Below are positions 20,796-29,210 of a stretch of 44,090 nucleotides of DNA, piece after piece (positions within the stretch are counted from its first letter, which is position 1; every line of letters starts with the position of its first letter). Where the stretch lies: NCBI GenBank assembly GCA_937864195.1, contig CALMJG010000052.1, positions 1 through 44,090 of the forward strand, given 5' to 3'. The stretch is from an uncultured Novosphingobium sp. Its GTDB lineage: Bacteria > Pseudomonadota > Alphaproteobacteria > Sphingomonadales > Sphingomonadaceae. The position numbers and the translations under genes are program-made. Under the pieces are notes generated by a model. That model was not told the DNA's origin. It was given only the letters and a program-made list of their open reading frames with translations, and did not search any database.

Positions 20796-21467
20796 ATGAA
20801 CGTATCCGAAGCCGTCGCATCGCGCCGCTCGATCCGCGCTTTCCTTGACAAACCGGTGGAGCGCGAAGTGCTTGCCCGGGTGCTGGCCAAGGCGCAGCGT
20901 TCGCCCTCGGGTGGCAACACCCAGCCGTGGAACGCGATTGTCCTGACCGGCGATCCGCTGGCCGCGCTGCTGGCGCGGGTGGCCGAGGTGATCCCGCAGG
21001 GGCTGGCCGCCTATTCGCCCGAATACAACGTCTATCCGCCCGAACTGGACGGCGCCTATCAGCAGCGCCGCTTCGGCGTGGGCGATGCGATGTATGCCGC
21101 GCTGAACATCCCGCGTGAGGACAAGGCCAGCCGGCTGAAGTGGTTCGCCCGCAATTTCCAGGCCTTCGGCGCGCCGGTCCTGCTGCTGCTCCACACCAAG
21201 CGCTACATGGGGCCGCCGCAGTGGGCCGACATGGGGATGTGGCTGCAAACCGTCTCGCTGCTGCTGCGCGAGGAAGGCCTCGATTCCTGTATGCAGGAAG
21301 CCTGGGCGGTCTACACGAAGCAGATCCGCGAGAGCGTGGAGATCCCCGACGATCACATCTTCTTCTGCGGCATGGCGATCGGCTGGGGCGACCGCGAGGC
21401 ACCGATCAACCGCTTCGAAGTGCCGCGCGCAGGGATCGAGGAAGTGGTGACCTGGCAGGGGTTCTGA
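20796..21467 (+). CDS. nitroreductase family protein, second of a tandem pair
   Basis: Encodes 223 residues with the same fold as its neighbour: SRRSIRAF, SPSGGNTQPW and CGMAIGWGDREAPINRF. Unlike the first copy it carries Gly instead of Cys in the PSGxN motif. It also has an extra stretch with YNVYPPELDGAYQQRRFGVGDAMYAALNI, typical of the subfamily acting on larger substrates. Start taken at 20796 with GAGGGCAGGG upstream; an in-frame ATG at 20781 overlaps the previous stop and is the alternative. It should share the palindrome-controlled promoter of the first gene. Substrate unknown. Confidence 0.9.
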   Translation: MNVSEAVASRRSIRAFLDKPVEREVLARVLAKAQRSPSGGNTQPWNAIVLTGDPLAALLARVAEVIPQGLAAYSPEYNVYPPELDGAYQQRRFGVGDAMYAALNIPREDKASRLKWFARNFQAFGAPVLLLLHTKRYMGPPQWADMGMWLQTVSLLLREEGLDSCMQEAWAVYTKQIRESVEIPDDHIFFCGMAIGWGDREAPINRFEVPRAGIEEVVTWQGF

Positions 21468-21480
21468 CGCGGCGGCGGGC

Positions 21481-21508
21481 TTGACCTTGGCCCCTGTGGG
21501 GGTAAGTC
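21481..21508 (+). promoter_or_regulatory. candidate leaderless promoter of cysS
   Basis: TTGACC (21481-21486) and TAAGTC (21503-21508) are separated by 16 nt. The ATG at 21517 is 36 nt from the first base of the -35 box, so transcription is expected to start at or within 2 nt of the start codon; no Shine-Dalgarno sequence is present. The -10 is imperfect. Confidence 0.45.
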
Positions 21509-21516
21509 CCCGGGCC

Positions 21517-22986
21517 ATGACGCAAGCCCCTCCGCTCAGGCTGTTCAACAGCCTGACCCGCCAGCTCGAAGAGTTCCAGCCCGTCCATGCCGGTGAGGCG
21601 CGGGTCTATTCGTGCGGGCCGACGGTCTACAATTACCCCCACATCGGCAACATGCGCGCCTATGTCTTTGCCGACATTCTGGGCCGCACGCTGAGTTTCA
21701 AGGGCTACACGCTCACCCACGTCATCAACATCACCGATGTCGGCCACCTGACTGACGATGCCGACGCGGGCGAGGACAAGATGGAGAAGATGGCGGCCCA
21801 AAAGGCCAAAGAGGGGCAGGCGCAGTCGATCTGGGACATCGCGCAGCACTATACCCAGGCCTATTGGGCCGATATCCGCGCGCTGGGCATCCGCCAGCCG
21901 GCGCAGTGGACCATTGCCACCCAATACGTGCCGCAGATGATCGAGTTCGCGAAGACCATCGCGGACAAGCACTGCTATGAACTCGACAGCGGGCTCTATT
22001 TCGACGTCTCGACCGTGGCTGACTACGGCCGCCTCGCCCGCGCCCAGACCGAGGAGGGAGAGGGCCGGATCGAAGCAGTGGACGGCAAACGCAACGCTGC
22101 CGACTTCGCGATCTGGCGCAAGACCCCGCCGGGCGAGAAGCGCCAGATGGAATGGGATTCTCCGTGGGGCCGGGGCGCGCCGGGCTGGCATCTCGAATGC
22201 TCGGTCATGTCGGGCGAAGTGCTGGGCTTTCCCTTCGACATCCATACCGGCGGGATCGACCACCGCGAAATTCACCACCCCAACGAGATCGCCCAGAACC
22301 AGGCGTTCTGCTGCACCAATGGCCTGGACGTGCCGGCCAATTCCGGCGCGCGGATCTGGATGCACAACAATTTCCTGGTCGAACGCAGCGGCAAGATGAG
22401 CAAGTCGGCGGGCGAATTCCTGCGGCTGCAACTGCTGATCGACAAGGGCTACCACCCGCTCGCCTACCGCATGATGTGCCTCCAGGCGCATTACCGCAGC
22501 GAGCTGGAATTCAGCTGGGAAGGACTGGGCGCCGCGCTGGTGCGGCTCAAGCGGCTGGTCATGGCGGTGGAGCAGCTCAAGACCCGCGCGGAGCCCGCTG
22601 CCGCTGCGGGCGAACGGTTCCAGCCGTTCCTCGAACGTTTCGATGCGGCGGTATCCGACGATCTCAACACTGCCGTGGCGCTGACCGTGCTGGACGAGGT
22701 GGTGGCGCTCAAGAAGGTCGATCCGGGCGAAAAGCTTGCCGCAATCGCCGCGATGGATGCGGTTCTGGGCCTCGGCCTGCTCGGCATCGAGCGCACGGAC
22801 CTGCGCATCCGTCCGAAATCGACAGCCATTGCCGAGGGCGAGATCGAGGCTATTCTCGGCCAACGCAAGGCCGCGCGGGCGGACAAGGACTTCGCCCGTT
22901 CCGATGCGCTGCGCGATGAACTGGCGGGCAAGGGAGTGGAAGTGATGGACGGCGATCCGCTCGGCTGGGAATGGAAACTCGCATGA
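21517..22986 (+). CDS. cysS: cysteinyl-tRNA synthetase
   Basis: Encodes 489 residues of class I CysRS. The zinc/substrate Cys in YSCGPTVYNY (about C33), the HIGH motif as PHIGNMRAY, the WxxEC-type zinc segment GWHLECSVMS, the IHTGGIDHREIHHPNEIAQ segment and the KMSKS loop GKMSKSAGEF are all present. The C-terminal region ends with the short anticodon-binding part (RKAARADKDFARSDALRDELAGKGVEVMDGDPLGWEWKLA). ATG at 21517 is used; a longer frame from 21481 is only the promoter region. The stop overlaps the next start (ATGA at 22983-22986). Confidence 0.97.
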   Translation: MTQAPPLRLFNSLTRQLEEFQPVHAGEARVYSCGPTVYNYPHIGNMRAYVFADILGRTLSFKGYTLTHVINITDVGHLTDDADAGEDKMEKMAAQKAKEGQAQSIWDIAQHYTQAYWADIRALGIRQPAQWTIATQYVPQMIEFAKTIADKHCYELDSGLYFDVSTVADYGRLARAQTEEGEGRIEAVDGKRNAADFAIWRKTPPGEKRQMEWDSPWGRGAPGWHLECSVMSGEVLGFPFDIHTGGIDHREIHHPNEIAQNQAFCCTNGLDVPANSGARIWMHNNFLVERSGKMSKSAGEFLRLQLLIDKGYHPLAYRMMCLQAHYRSELEFSWEGLGAALVRLKRLVMAVEQLKTRAEPAAAAGERFQPFLERFDAAVSDDLNTAVALTVLDEVVALKKVDPGEKLAAIAAMDAVLGLGLLGIERTDLRIRPKSTAIAEGEIEAILGQRKAARADKDFARSDALRDELAGKGVEVMDGDPLGWEWKLA

Positions 22987-23921
22987 CTGTTGCCGTCCTC
23001 AATGCCGTGCTCAGGCCGCTGATCGAATCCCGCCTGCCCGGCTGGGTGGACGCGCGCTGGTATGCCACCAAGCAGGAGGCCTTCGACCTGGCCCCGCAGG
23101 CCGAGATCGGCTGGTTCGACTTCTTCCGCCGCGACGACATGGCCGCCGCGATTGACGCGGCGCAGGGGATGAAGTGGCTGAACTCGATCTTTGCCGGGGT
23201 CGAGGCCTTTCCGCTGGGTCTGCTGGCCGAGCGCGGGGTGGTGCTGACCAACGGCGCGGGGATCAATGCGGTGCCGATCGCCGAATATGTCCTGATGCTG
23301 ATGCTGGCCCACGCCAAGGATTACCGCGCGGTGATGCGCGCGCAGGAACGGCGCGAATGGCTGAAGGATTCGCCGGGCAAGCGCGAGCTGTGGGGCAGCA
23401 GGGCGCTGATCCTGGGTTATGGTGCGATCGGGCAGGAAATCGACCGGCGGCTCGCCCCGTTCGGGGTCGAGGTCAGCAAGGTGCGGCGCAGCCCGGCGCC
23501 GGGTGTGCTGACGGGCGATGAATGGCGCGCGCGGCTGGGCGAGTTCGACTGGGTGATTGTCGCGGTGCCAGCCACGGCGGAGACCGAGGGCCTGCTGGGC
23601 GCGGCGGAGATCGCCGCGCTGAAATCCAATGCCGTGGTGGTCAACGTCGCGCGCGGCAGCGTGATTGACCAGGCGGCGCTGACCGCGGCGCTGGCCGAGG
23701 GCCGGATCGGCGGCGCGCTGCTGGATGTCACCACGCCCGAGCCGCTGCCGGAAAGCGATCCGCTGTGGGGGCTCGAGAACACCCACGTCACAATGCACCT
23801 GTCAGGCCGGGCGCAGGAACTGTCCAACCAGCGGTCGGCCGACCGGTTCATCGAGAACCTTGCCCGCTATCACCGGGGCGAACCGCTGGAACCGGTAGTG
23901 GACTACGCGCTGGGTTATTGA
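22983..23921 (+). CDS. D-isomer-specific 2-hydroxyacid dehydrogenase
   Basis: Encodes a 312-residue NAD(P)-dependent dehydrogenase. The dinucleotide fold has GYGAIGQEIDRRL; the substrate Arg is in NVARGSVIDQAAL, the Glu in DVTTPEPLP, and the C-terminal acid/base position is THVTMHLSGRAQE, where His is kept. Members reduce or oxidise 2-keto/2-hydroxy acids such as glyoxylate or phosphoglycerate; the short N-terminal domain argues against a SerA-type enzyme. It starts inside the cysS stop (ATGA overlap), so it is translated by coupling with cysS. It ends before a nested hairpin that separates it from the convergent 123-residue gene. Confidence 0.9.
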   Translation: MTVAVLNAVLRPLIESRLPGWVDARWYATKQEAFDLAPQAEIGWFDFFRRDDMAAAIDAAQGMKWLNSIFAGVEAFPLGLLAERGVVLTNGAGINAVPIAEYVLMLMLAHAKDYRAVMRAQERREWLKDSPGKRELWGSRALILGYGAIGQEIDRRLAPFGVEVSKVRRSPAPGVLTGDEWRARLGEFDWVIVAVPATAETEGLLGAAEIAALKSNAVVVNVARGSVIDQAALTAALAEGRIGGALLDVTTPEPLPESDPLWGLENTHVTMHLSGRAQELSNQRSADRFIENLARYHRGEPLEPVVDYALGY

Positions 23922-23928
23922 GAACCGA

Positions 23929-23982
23929 AGCTGCGCGGTGAAGGCGGGCCGCGCCTGCGGGCCCGACTTCCCTCGCGCAGCT
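23929..23982. terminator. nested hairpin between convergent genes
   Basis: AGCTGCGCG (23929-23937) pairs perfectly with CGCGCAGCT (23974-23982); inside, CGGGCC (23945-23950) pairs with GGCCCG (23960-23965). It fills the gap between the hydroxyacid dehydrogenase (+) and the 123-residue gene (-). There is no strong T-run, so the efficiency of termination is uncertain. Confidence 0.55.
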
Positions 23983-23993
23983 CCCCTGGCGCC

Positions 23994-24365
23994 TTACAGA
24001 TCGTCCAGCAGCAGCACCTGCACTTCCACCTCCAGCCTTGGCTGGGGCAGCAGTGCATGGTCGGCGGAGATCACCGCCGCGTCCGCCACCAGCTGGCGCG
24101 GCAGGGTGAATTCGTGTTCGGGCAGGGCGGCGATGAATGCCTCCCCCGCCGCCACCGCCTCGGCCCCCGCGAAGGCCAGCCGGACCGCGTGGCGCGTGCC
24201 GGAGAAGGTCGCGCTGGCCCAGGCGCGCTCGGCATGATGCAGCAGGTCTGCGTGGCCCTTGCCCAGCTCGAGCAGGGCGGACAGCAGGTGCAGCCACGGC
24301 GTGCCGCGCCGCGCCTCGCCGATTGCAAGGGCCATCGAACGGGTGGCGACGGGATCATTGAGCAC
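23994..24365 (-). CDS. conserved-looking hypothetical protein, 123 residues
   Basis: I do not recognise the family. The product has a helical N-terminal half rich in Ala and Leu (WLHLLSALLELGKGHADLLHHAERAWASATFSG) and ends in a beta-like, acidic tail (RLEVEVQVLLLDDL). No signal peptide, membrane helix or metal-binding motif is evident. The start is GTG at 24365, overlapping the last 11 bp of the preceding 62-residue gene, so the two are coupled. The frame shows the expected GC-rich third positions. Its position two genes away from an S24 repressor suggests a small regulated unit, but that is inference. Confidence 0.6.
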   Translation of the reverse strand: MLNDPVATRSMALAIGEARRGTPWLHLLSALLELGKGHADLLHHAERAWASATFSGTRHAVRLAFAGAEAVAAGEAFIAALPEHEFTLPRQLVADAAVISADHALLPQPRLEVEVQVLLLDDL

Positions 24366-24543
24366 GGGCTTCCTCCAGATATTCGTTCATGAAATGTTCC
24401 ACGCGTTTCGCGGTGCGTTCACGGGGCGCGCGGCCGTTGCGCAGATCTTCGACGAATCGCGGATCGTGCACCGCCAGCCGGCCGAACTTGGTCCACGGCA
24501 TTCCGGTTTCGCGCAGGAACCGTTCGATACGTCTGATCAGCAT
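24355..24543 (-). CDS. small HTH-like protein, 62 residues
   Basis: Encodes MLIRRIERFLRETGMPWTKF... continuing GRLAVHDPRFVEDLRNGRAPRERTAKRVEHFMNEYLEE. The pattern of an N-terminal helix, a Gly-Met turn, FGRLAVHDPRFV and an Arg-rich LRNGR stretch resembles short alphaproteobacterial proteins with a degenerate Xre/Cro-type helix-turn-helix. A role in DNA binding is likely but not proven. It is divergent from the S24 repressor gene across 120 bp and overlaps the 123-residue gene downstream. Shine-Dalgarno: GGGGCAAAGA just upstream of the ATG. Confidence 0.65.
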   Translation of the reverse strand: MLIRRIERFLRETGMPWTKFGRLAVHDPRFVEDLRNGRAPRERTAKRVEHFMNEYLEEARAQ

Positions 24544-24612
24544 TCTTTGCCCCTTCGCTCAGCAAATCGCCCCGGCTCCGGAGCGAATCGACAATGGAAT
24601 AATCCTTTTGTC

Positions 24613-24657
24613 GTAGGGCAAATCCTACTTGTCTAGGAAAAATACATCAGCTATGCA
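24613..24657 (+). promoter_or_regulatory. promoter and putative operator of the S24 repressor gene
   Basis: TTGTCT (24629-24634) and TATGCA (24652-24657) are 17 nt apart, a strong pair, and place the transcription start at about 24664, the first base of the start codon. Over and before the -35 lie alternating half sites: GTAGG (24613-24617), CCTAC (24624-24628) and TAGG (24634-24637), i.e. TAGG-6-CCTA-6-TAGG. This would suit a self-regulating repressor that also controls the divergent small genes. Confidence 0.5.
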
Positions 24658-24663
24658 TGATGG

Positions 24664-25326
24664 ATGATCAGCACCGATCCCCGCGTCCGCTTGCTTGCCC
24701 TCGCCACTGAGCGGGGCGCGAGCCTATCCGGCCTGTCCGAACTTATCGGGCGTAATTCCACGTATTTGCAGCAGTTCATCCGCAAGGGGAGCCCGCGCAA
24801 GCTGGAGGAGACGGACCGCCGGACGCTGGCCCGGTTCTTTGGGGTGGACGAGGCGGAACTGGGCGCGCCAGAGGAAAATTCCCCCGGCCTTGTCGGCGCT
24901 CCTGCGGGAAAAACCCCGCGCGGCGAATGGGTCGACGTGCCGCGCCTGCCGCTGGGCGCTTCGGCCGGGCCGGGCGCGCTGGCCATGGAGGAACTGCCGA
25001 TCGGCGCGTTCCGCTTCTCCGCGCGGTGGCTGCGCCAGCAGGGGCTGGACCCGGCGCAGCTCTCCGCGATCCGGGTGGAGGGCGACTCGATGGAAGCGAC
25101 CCTGCGCGATGGCGACGAGATCCTGGTCGACCGCACCCCGCGCCCCTTGCGCGACGGGATTCACGTTGTCCGTACCGGCGATGCCCTGCTGGTCAAGCGG
25201 CTCGACACGGGCCGCCCCGGTGTGATCGCCCTGGTCAGCGACAATCCCGCCTACCGCACGCTCGAACTGCCGCCCGAGGAGGTGCAGGTGATCGGGCGCG
25301 TGGTGTGGAAAAGCGGGCGGCTGTAA
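24664..25326 (+). CDS. S24-family (LexA/CI-like) repressor
   Basis: Encodes 220 residues. An N-terminal helix-turn-helix region (LSGLSELIGRNSTYLQQFIRKGSPRKLEETDRRTLARFFGV, about 20-61) is joined to a C-terminal S24 domain with the catalytic Ser in VEGDSMEATLRDGD (about S142) and Lys in DALLVKRL (about K178). A possible Ala-Gly self-cleavage site lies in GASAGPG (about 101-102). Such proteins are cleaved on the RecA filament or sense another stress, releasing their target genes. No Shine-Dalgarno sequence is present; the promoter points to a leaderless mRNA. No phage structural or integrase genes are nearby, so it is not evidently a prophage repressor. It is distinct from canonical LexA, whose N terminus differs. 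Confidence 0.87.
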   Translation: MISTDPRVRLLALATERGASLSGLSELIGRNSTYLQQFIRKGSPRKLEETDRRTLARFFGVDEAELGAPEENSPGLVGAPAGKTPRGEWVDVPRLPLGASAGPGALAMEELPIGAFRFSARWLRQQGLDPAQLSAIRVEGDSMEATLRDGDEILVDRTPRPLRDGIHVVRTGDALLVKRLDTGRPGVIALVSDNPAYRTLELPPEEVQVIGRVVWKSGRL

Positions 25327-25624
25327 GGCCCGGCCTCAGCCGAAGCCGAACAGGGCCGGGGCGATGGCGTTCCAGGCGTGGCTGCGCGCGATCAGCGGCT
25401 CACCCCGGCCTCGTCTGGAGGAGGCGGGCCTTGGGCGCGCGTTTTCCTACCGCGCCGCGCTTCGCTACAATCCGGGCAGCTCTTTGAAATTGTCGATAGC
25501 GGCGGGCAAAGAAGGCCTGGGTGAGGGGGCGGGCCTTTCATTCAGGACAGTGTCCACTGTGTCCATCCATTCAGGAAACTGCGCTGTTTGATGAAGGGAC
25601 TTGCCCCGCGCCCACTCGCTCGCC
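25327..25624. other. 298-bp gap with gene remnant and repeats
   Basis: No complete gene is seen. On the minus strand a short open stretch ending in TGA at 25336-25338 encodes EPLIARSHAWNAIAPALFGFG, which reads like the C terminus of a real protein whose rest is missing. Further along are ACAGTG-TC-CACTGT (25547-25560, a perfect palindrome) and two copies of CATTCAGGA (25539-25547 and 25568-25576). A TTGATG box at 25588-25593 lies 37 nt before the first ATG of the next gene, but its -10 is poor. Confidence 0.4.
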
Positions 25625-26302
25625 ATGTCTGCGGCCATGACCGAAACCAAAGAACCGCCGATGCGCGTCGGGATCATTCCCGTCACTCCGCTGGAACAGA
25701 ACTGCTCGCTGATCTGGTGCACGAAGACCATGAAGGGCGCGCTGATCGATGTGGGTGGGGATCTTGACAAGGTCCGCGCAGGGGTCGCCAAGGCGGGCGT
25801 GACGATCGAGAAGCTGCTCGTCACCCACGGCCACATGGACCACTGCGGCGCCACCGCCGCGCTGGCCCGCGAACTGGGCGTCAGAATCGAAGGTCCGCAC
25901 GAGGACGACCGATACTGGCTCGACCGGCTGGAGGATTCGGGCCGCCAGTACCGGATGCCGGCGGAAAACTTCGTGCCGGACCGCTGGCTCAAGGATGGTG
26001 ACAAGGTGACGGTGGGCGAGCTTGAGCTCGACGTGATCCACTGCCCGGGCCACACGCCGGGGCACGTGGTGTTCTATCACGAACCATCGAAATTCGCGGT
26101 GGTGGGCGACGTTATCTTCGCAGGCTCGATCGGCCGGACGGACTTTCCGCTCGGCAATCACCAGCAGCTGATCGATTCGATCACGCAGAAGCTCTGGCCG
26201 CTGGGCAGCGACGTTGCCTTCCTGCCCGGGCATGGGCCGACCAGCACCTTCGGGCGTGAGCGGCAGACCAACGGCTTCGTCAGCGACTACCTGCTGGGCT
26301 GA
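25625..26302 (+). CDS. MBL-fold metallo-hydrolase (glyoxalase II-like)
   Basis: Encodes 225 residues from the ATG at 25625 (alternatives at 25637 and 25661, since homology begins at MRVGIIPVTPLEQNC). The zinc motif THGHMDHCGA (H68, H70, D72, H73) and the later metal ligands in HCPGHTPGHVVFYHE, VVGDVIFAGSIGR and FLPGHGPTSTFGRE define the metallo-beta-lactamase fold of the YcbL/glyoxalase II-like group, which hydrolyses thioesters such as S-lactoylglutathione. No Shine-Dalgarno sequence is clear. It converges on the MAPEG gene. The exact substrate is not determined by the motifs. Confidence 0.9.
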   Translation: MSAAMTETKEPPMRVGIIPVTPLEQNCSLIWCTKTMKGALIDVGGDLDKVRAGVAKAGVTIEKLLVTHGHMDHCGATAALARELGVRIEGPHEDDRYWLDRLEDSGRQYRMPAENFVPDRWLKDGDKVTVGELELDVIHCPGHTPGHVVFYHEPSKFAVVGDVIFAGSIGRTDFPLGNHQQLIDSITQKLWPLGSDVAFLPGHGPTSTFGRERQTNGFVSDYLLG

Positions 26303-26332
26303 GCCGGCGGCCCGGCCCAGCAGGCATCAGGC

Positions 26333-26725
26333 TCACATCCGGCCGGTCGCGACCAGCACGGCCACCACGGCCAGGCCCAGCTGGGTCAGCATGGTGGTGA
26401 CGGTGCCGATCGAGCGGCCCTTTTCAAGTGCGGTGCCATCCATGCCCAGGCCGTGGGCGACCCGGCCGATCATGTAGATCGCGCCGACCGGGGCGAGCCA
26501 GGCGCCGCCCTTGCCGGCCAGTTCGATTCCCGCGATCAGCAGCAGCACCCAGGGCGTGTTTTCCACGAAGTTCAGCTGGGCGCGCATCCGCCGCTCCAGC
26601 AGATCGTTCCCGCCCGTGCCGATCGAGATCTTCTGGCTGGCGCGGACCTGTCCGCAGCGGATCGCGAGCCAGAAATTGATCACCGCGGCGGCGGCGGTAA
26701 GGCTCAATGTAGTGGTAAGCAGCAT
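26333..26725 (-). CDS. MAPEG-family membrane protein
   Basis: Encodes 130 residues with four hydrophobic helices. The family signature is in the first loop: RRMRAQLNFVENTPWVLLLIAGIEL (compare the ERxxxAxxNxxE pattern of MAPEG proteins). Family members include microsomal glutathione transferases; bacterial ones are poorly characterised. Start ATG at 26725 with GGGAGAAGAAC upstream; a longer frame to 26770 lacks support. Divergent from rpmF across about 150 bp that contain the rpmF promoter. Confidence 0.88.
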   Translation of the reverse strand: MLLTTTLSLTAAAAVINFWLAIRCGQVRASQKISIGTGGNDLLERRMRAQLNFVENTPWVLLLIAGIELAGKGGAWLAPVGAIYMIGRVAHGLGMDGTALEKGRSIGTVTTMLTQLGLAVVAVLVATGRM

Positions 26726-26764
26726 GTTCTTCTCCCCTGTTCGCAGTCGACCGACGGACGGCGC

Positions 26765-26792
26765 TTGCAACCCGCGCCAGATTCGCTATAGG
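26765..26792 (+). promoter_or_regulatory. candidate promoter of rpmF-plsX-fabH
   Basis: TTGCAA (26765-26770), a 16-nt spacer and TATAGG (26787-26792) match the usual alphaproteobacterial housekeeping promoter. The leader to rpmF would be about 75 nt. Confidence 0.5.
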
Positions 26793-26874
26793 CCCGCCTT
26801 CGCAGCCGCCGGGGCCAGTCTCCATTGCGCGGCCTTGTTAGACCGATCAAACAGTTTCAGGAACAGGTGCCGCA

Positions 26875-27054
26875 ATGGCTGTCCCCAAAAGAAAGACTTC
26901 GCCCTCACGCCGGGGCATGCGCCGCAGCCATGACGCGCTGAAGGTTGAAGCATTCCATGAATGCCCCAACTGTGGCGAACTCAAGCGCCCGCACAACCTG
27001 TGCGGCGCCTGCGGCCACTACAACGGGCGCGAAGTCATCGCGGTCGGGCTCTAA
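26875..27054 (+). CDS. rpmF: ribosomal protein bL32
   Basis: A 59-residue gene: [20 protein letters not shown] continuing with [20 protein letters not shown] and [19 protein letters not shown]. The opening [19 protein letters not shown] is the universal bL32 start, and the CPNC and CGAC pairs form the zinc ribbon, so this is the zinc-binding (C+) form. It is immediately followed by plsX and fabH, as in many bacteria, coupling ribosome and lipid synthesis genes. TAA stop at 27052-27054, 25 bp before plsX. Confidence 0.97.
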   Translation: MAVPKRKTSPSRRGMRRSHDALKVEAFHECPNCGELKRPHNLCGACGHYNGREVIAVGL

Positions 27055-27079
27055 GCCCCTCTAGCCGGGAATCACGCAC

Positions 27080-28135
27080 ATGAGCTTGCCGCGTATCGCT
27101 GTTGACGCGATGGGCGGTGATGAGGGCGTGCGCGTGATGATCGAAGGCGCGGCGCTTGCTCGCCGTCGCCACGACCGGTTCAAATTCTTGCTGGTGGGCG
27201 ACGAAGAGCGGATCAAGCCCGCGCTCGATGCCCATCCGAACCTTCGTGCGGCGTCGGAAATCCTCCACGCCGCCGATGTCGTTTCGGGCGAGGAACGGGC
27301 GACGCAGGCCCTGCGCCGGTCCAAGACAACGTCGATGGGCCTCGCGATCAACGCCGTGAAGGCGGGCGATGCCGGTGCGGCCGTCTCTGCGGGCAATACC
27401 GGCGCGCTGATGGCCATGGCCAAGCTGGCGCTGCGCACCATGCCGGGGATCGACCGGCCCGCGCTTTCGGCCCTGCTGCCGACGCTGGGCGACAACGACC
27501 TCGTCATGCTCGACCTCGGCGCAAATACCGAGTGCGATGCCCGCAACCTGGTCCAGTTCGCGATTATGGGCGCCGCCTATTCGCGGATCGTGACCGGCCG
27601 CGAACAGCCGCGGGTGCGGCTGCTCAACATCGGCACCGAGGAAACCAAGGGCACGGGCGAACTGCAGCAGGCCGCCGCGCTGCTCAAGGCGGCGGCGGGC
27701 GAACTCAGCATCTCGTTCGACGGCTTTACCGAGGCGGACAAGCTGGGGCGCGGCGATGTCGACGTGGTGGTGACCGACGGATTCTCGGGCAACATTGCGC
27801 TGAAGGCGGTCGAGGGCACGGCGCGTTTCGTTGCCGACCTGCTGCGCCGCAGCTTCGCAAGCTCTCTGCGTTCCAAGTTCGGATTCCTGATCTCGCGCCC
27901 GGCGACCGAGCTGCTCAAGCACCATCTCGATCCCAACAATCACAACGGGGCGGTGTTCCTGGGGCTCAACGGGGTAGTCGTGAAAAGCCACGGTTCGGCG
28001 AGCGCGCTGGGCGTGGCCAACGCCGTCGCGGTAACGGCGCGGCTGCTCGAGGAAAATCTTACCGAGAAGATCGCGGCCGATCTCGCCCGTCTGGGCGATA
28101 CTCACCTGCGCCGCACTGCAAAGGCTGGTCAATGA
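27080..28135 (+). CDS. plsX: phosphate acyltransferase PlsX
   Basis: Encodes 351 residues. PlsX converts acyl-ACP to acyl-phosphate, the donor for PlsY in phosphatidic acid synthesis; it associates with the membrane surface. The start [22 protein letters not shown], the nucleotide-like loop [27 protein letters not shown] and [21 protein letters not shown] are diagnostic. Length is normal. The stop overlaps the fabH start (ATGA). Confidence 0.97.
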   Translation: MSLPRIAVDAMGGDEGVRVMIEGAALARRRHDRFKFLLVGDEERIKPALDAHPNLRAASEILHAADVVSGEERATQALRRSKTTSMGLAINAVKAGDAGAAVSAGNTGALMAMAKLALRTMPGIDRPALSALLPTLGDNDLVMLDLGANTECDARNLVQFAIMGAAYSRIVTGREQPRVRLLNIGTEETKGTGELQQAAALLKAAAGELSISFDGFTEADKLGRGDVDVVVTDGFSGNIALKAVEGTARFVADLLRRSFASSLRSKFGFLISRPATELLKHHLDPNNHNGAVFLGLNGVVVKSHGSASALGVANAVAVTARLLEENLTEKIAADLARLGDTHLRRTAKAGQ

Positions 28136-29100
28136 CGCTTCGTTCCGTACTGCTGGGCACCGGTTCGGCCCTGCCGCGCCGCGCGGTTTCCAATGCGGAG
28201 CTGGCAAGCCAGGTCGACACCAGCGACGAATGGATCGTCGAGCGCACCGGCATCCGCAACCGCCACATCGCGGGCGAGGGGGAAACGACCTCCAGCCTTG
28301 CGATCGAGGCTTCGCGCGCCGCGCTTGCGGCGGCCGGGGTCGAGGGTTCGACGATCGACCTGATCGTGCTGGCCACTGCCACGCCCGACCAGACCTTTCC
28401 GGCGACTGCGACCATCGTGCAGGACGCCATTGGTGCAAACGGCGGGATCGCATTCGACGTCGCGGCGGTCTGCTCAGGTTTCCTTTACGCGATGGGTGTG
28501 GCCGATTCGATGCTGCGCAGCGGAATGGCCAGGCGCGCACTGGTGATCGGCGCGGAAACCTTCAGCCGCATCCTCGACTGGGAAGACCGCACCACCTGCG
28601 TGCTGTTCGGTGACGGAGCCGGCGCGGTGGTCCTGGAAGCGCGCGAAGTGGCAGAGGATGGCCCCGGGGTGATCGCCACCAAGCTCCACGCCGACGGTGC
28701 GCACAACGAATTGCTTTACGTCGATGGAGGCCCCTCGACGACGGGCACGGTCGGCCACGTGCGGATGAAGGGGCGCGAGGTGTTCCGCCATGCCGTGGTT
28801 AATCTCGCGACCGTGCTGGAGGCAGTGCTCGATCACACCGGGCTGACGGCCGATGACATCGACTGGGTCGTGCCGCACCAGGCCAACCAGCGGATTCTTG
28901 ACGCGACCGCCCGGAAGCTGGGCCTTCCGGCTGAAAAGGTCGTGATCACGGTGGACCGCCACGCCAACACTTCGGCTGCCTCGGTTCCGCTCGCGCTTGA
29001 TACGGCGGTGCGCGACGGGCGCATCCAGCCCGGGCATCTGGTGATGCTGGAGGCGATGGGCGGCGGCTTTACCTGGGGTGCCTGCCTGATCCGAATGTGA
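28132..29100 (+). CDS. fabH: beta-ketoacyl-ACP synthase III
   Basis: Encodes 322 residues of FabH, which condenses acetyl-CoA with malonyl-ACP to start fatty acid synthesis. The catalytic Cys is in [14 protein letters not shown] (about C114), the His in [12 protein letters not shown] and the Asn in [14 protein letters not shown]. The ATG at 28132 overlaps the plsX stop. A weak stem AATCGG/CCGATT followed by TTTT (29103-29126) may partly terminate transcription before ihfA. Confidence 0.97.
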   Translation: MTLRSVLLGTGSALPRRAVSNAELASQVDTSDEWIVERTGIRNRHIAGEGETTSSLAIEASRAALAAAGVEGSTIDLIVLATATPDQTFPATATIVQDAIGANGGIAFDVAAVCSGFLYAMGVADSMLRSGMARRALVIGAETFSRILDWEDRTTCVLFGDGAGAVVLEAREVAEDGPGVIATKLHADGAHNELLYVDGGPSTTGTVGHVRMKGREVFRHAVVNLATVLEAVLDHTGLTADDIDWVVPHQANQRILDATARKLGLPAEKVVITVDRHANTSAASVPLALDTAVRDGRIQPGHLVMLEAMGGGFTWGACLIRM

Positions 29101-29210
29101 ACAATCGGCTATAAGACACCGATTTTGGGCCATTACGTTGCAATCACCGGGTCAACCTGTATATTTCCGACTCGGGGGGCGCAACACTCAGGATTTGGGG
29201 GAAGGAGCAT

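Noticed and set aside
24664-25326. Prophage remnant marked by the S24 repressor
   Set aside because: No integrase, att-like repeats, phage structural or lysis genes are within reach; the flanks are metabolic and core genes.
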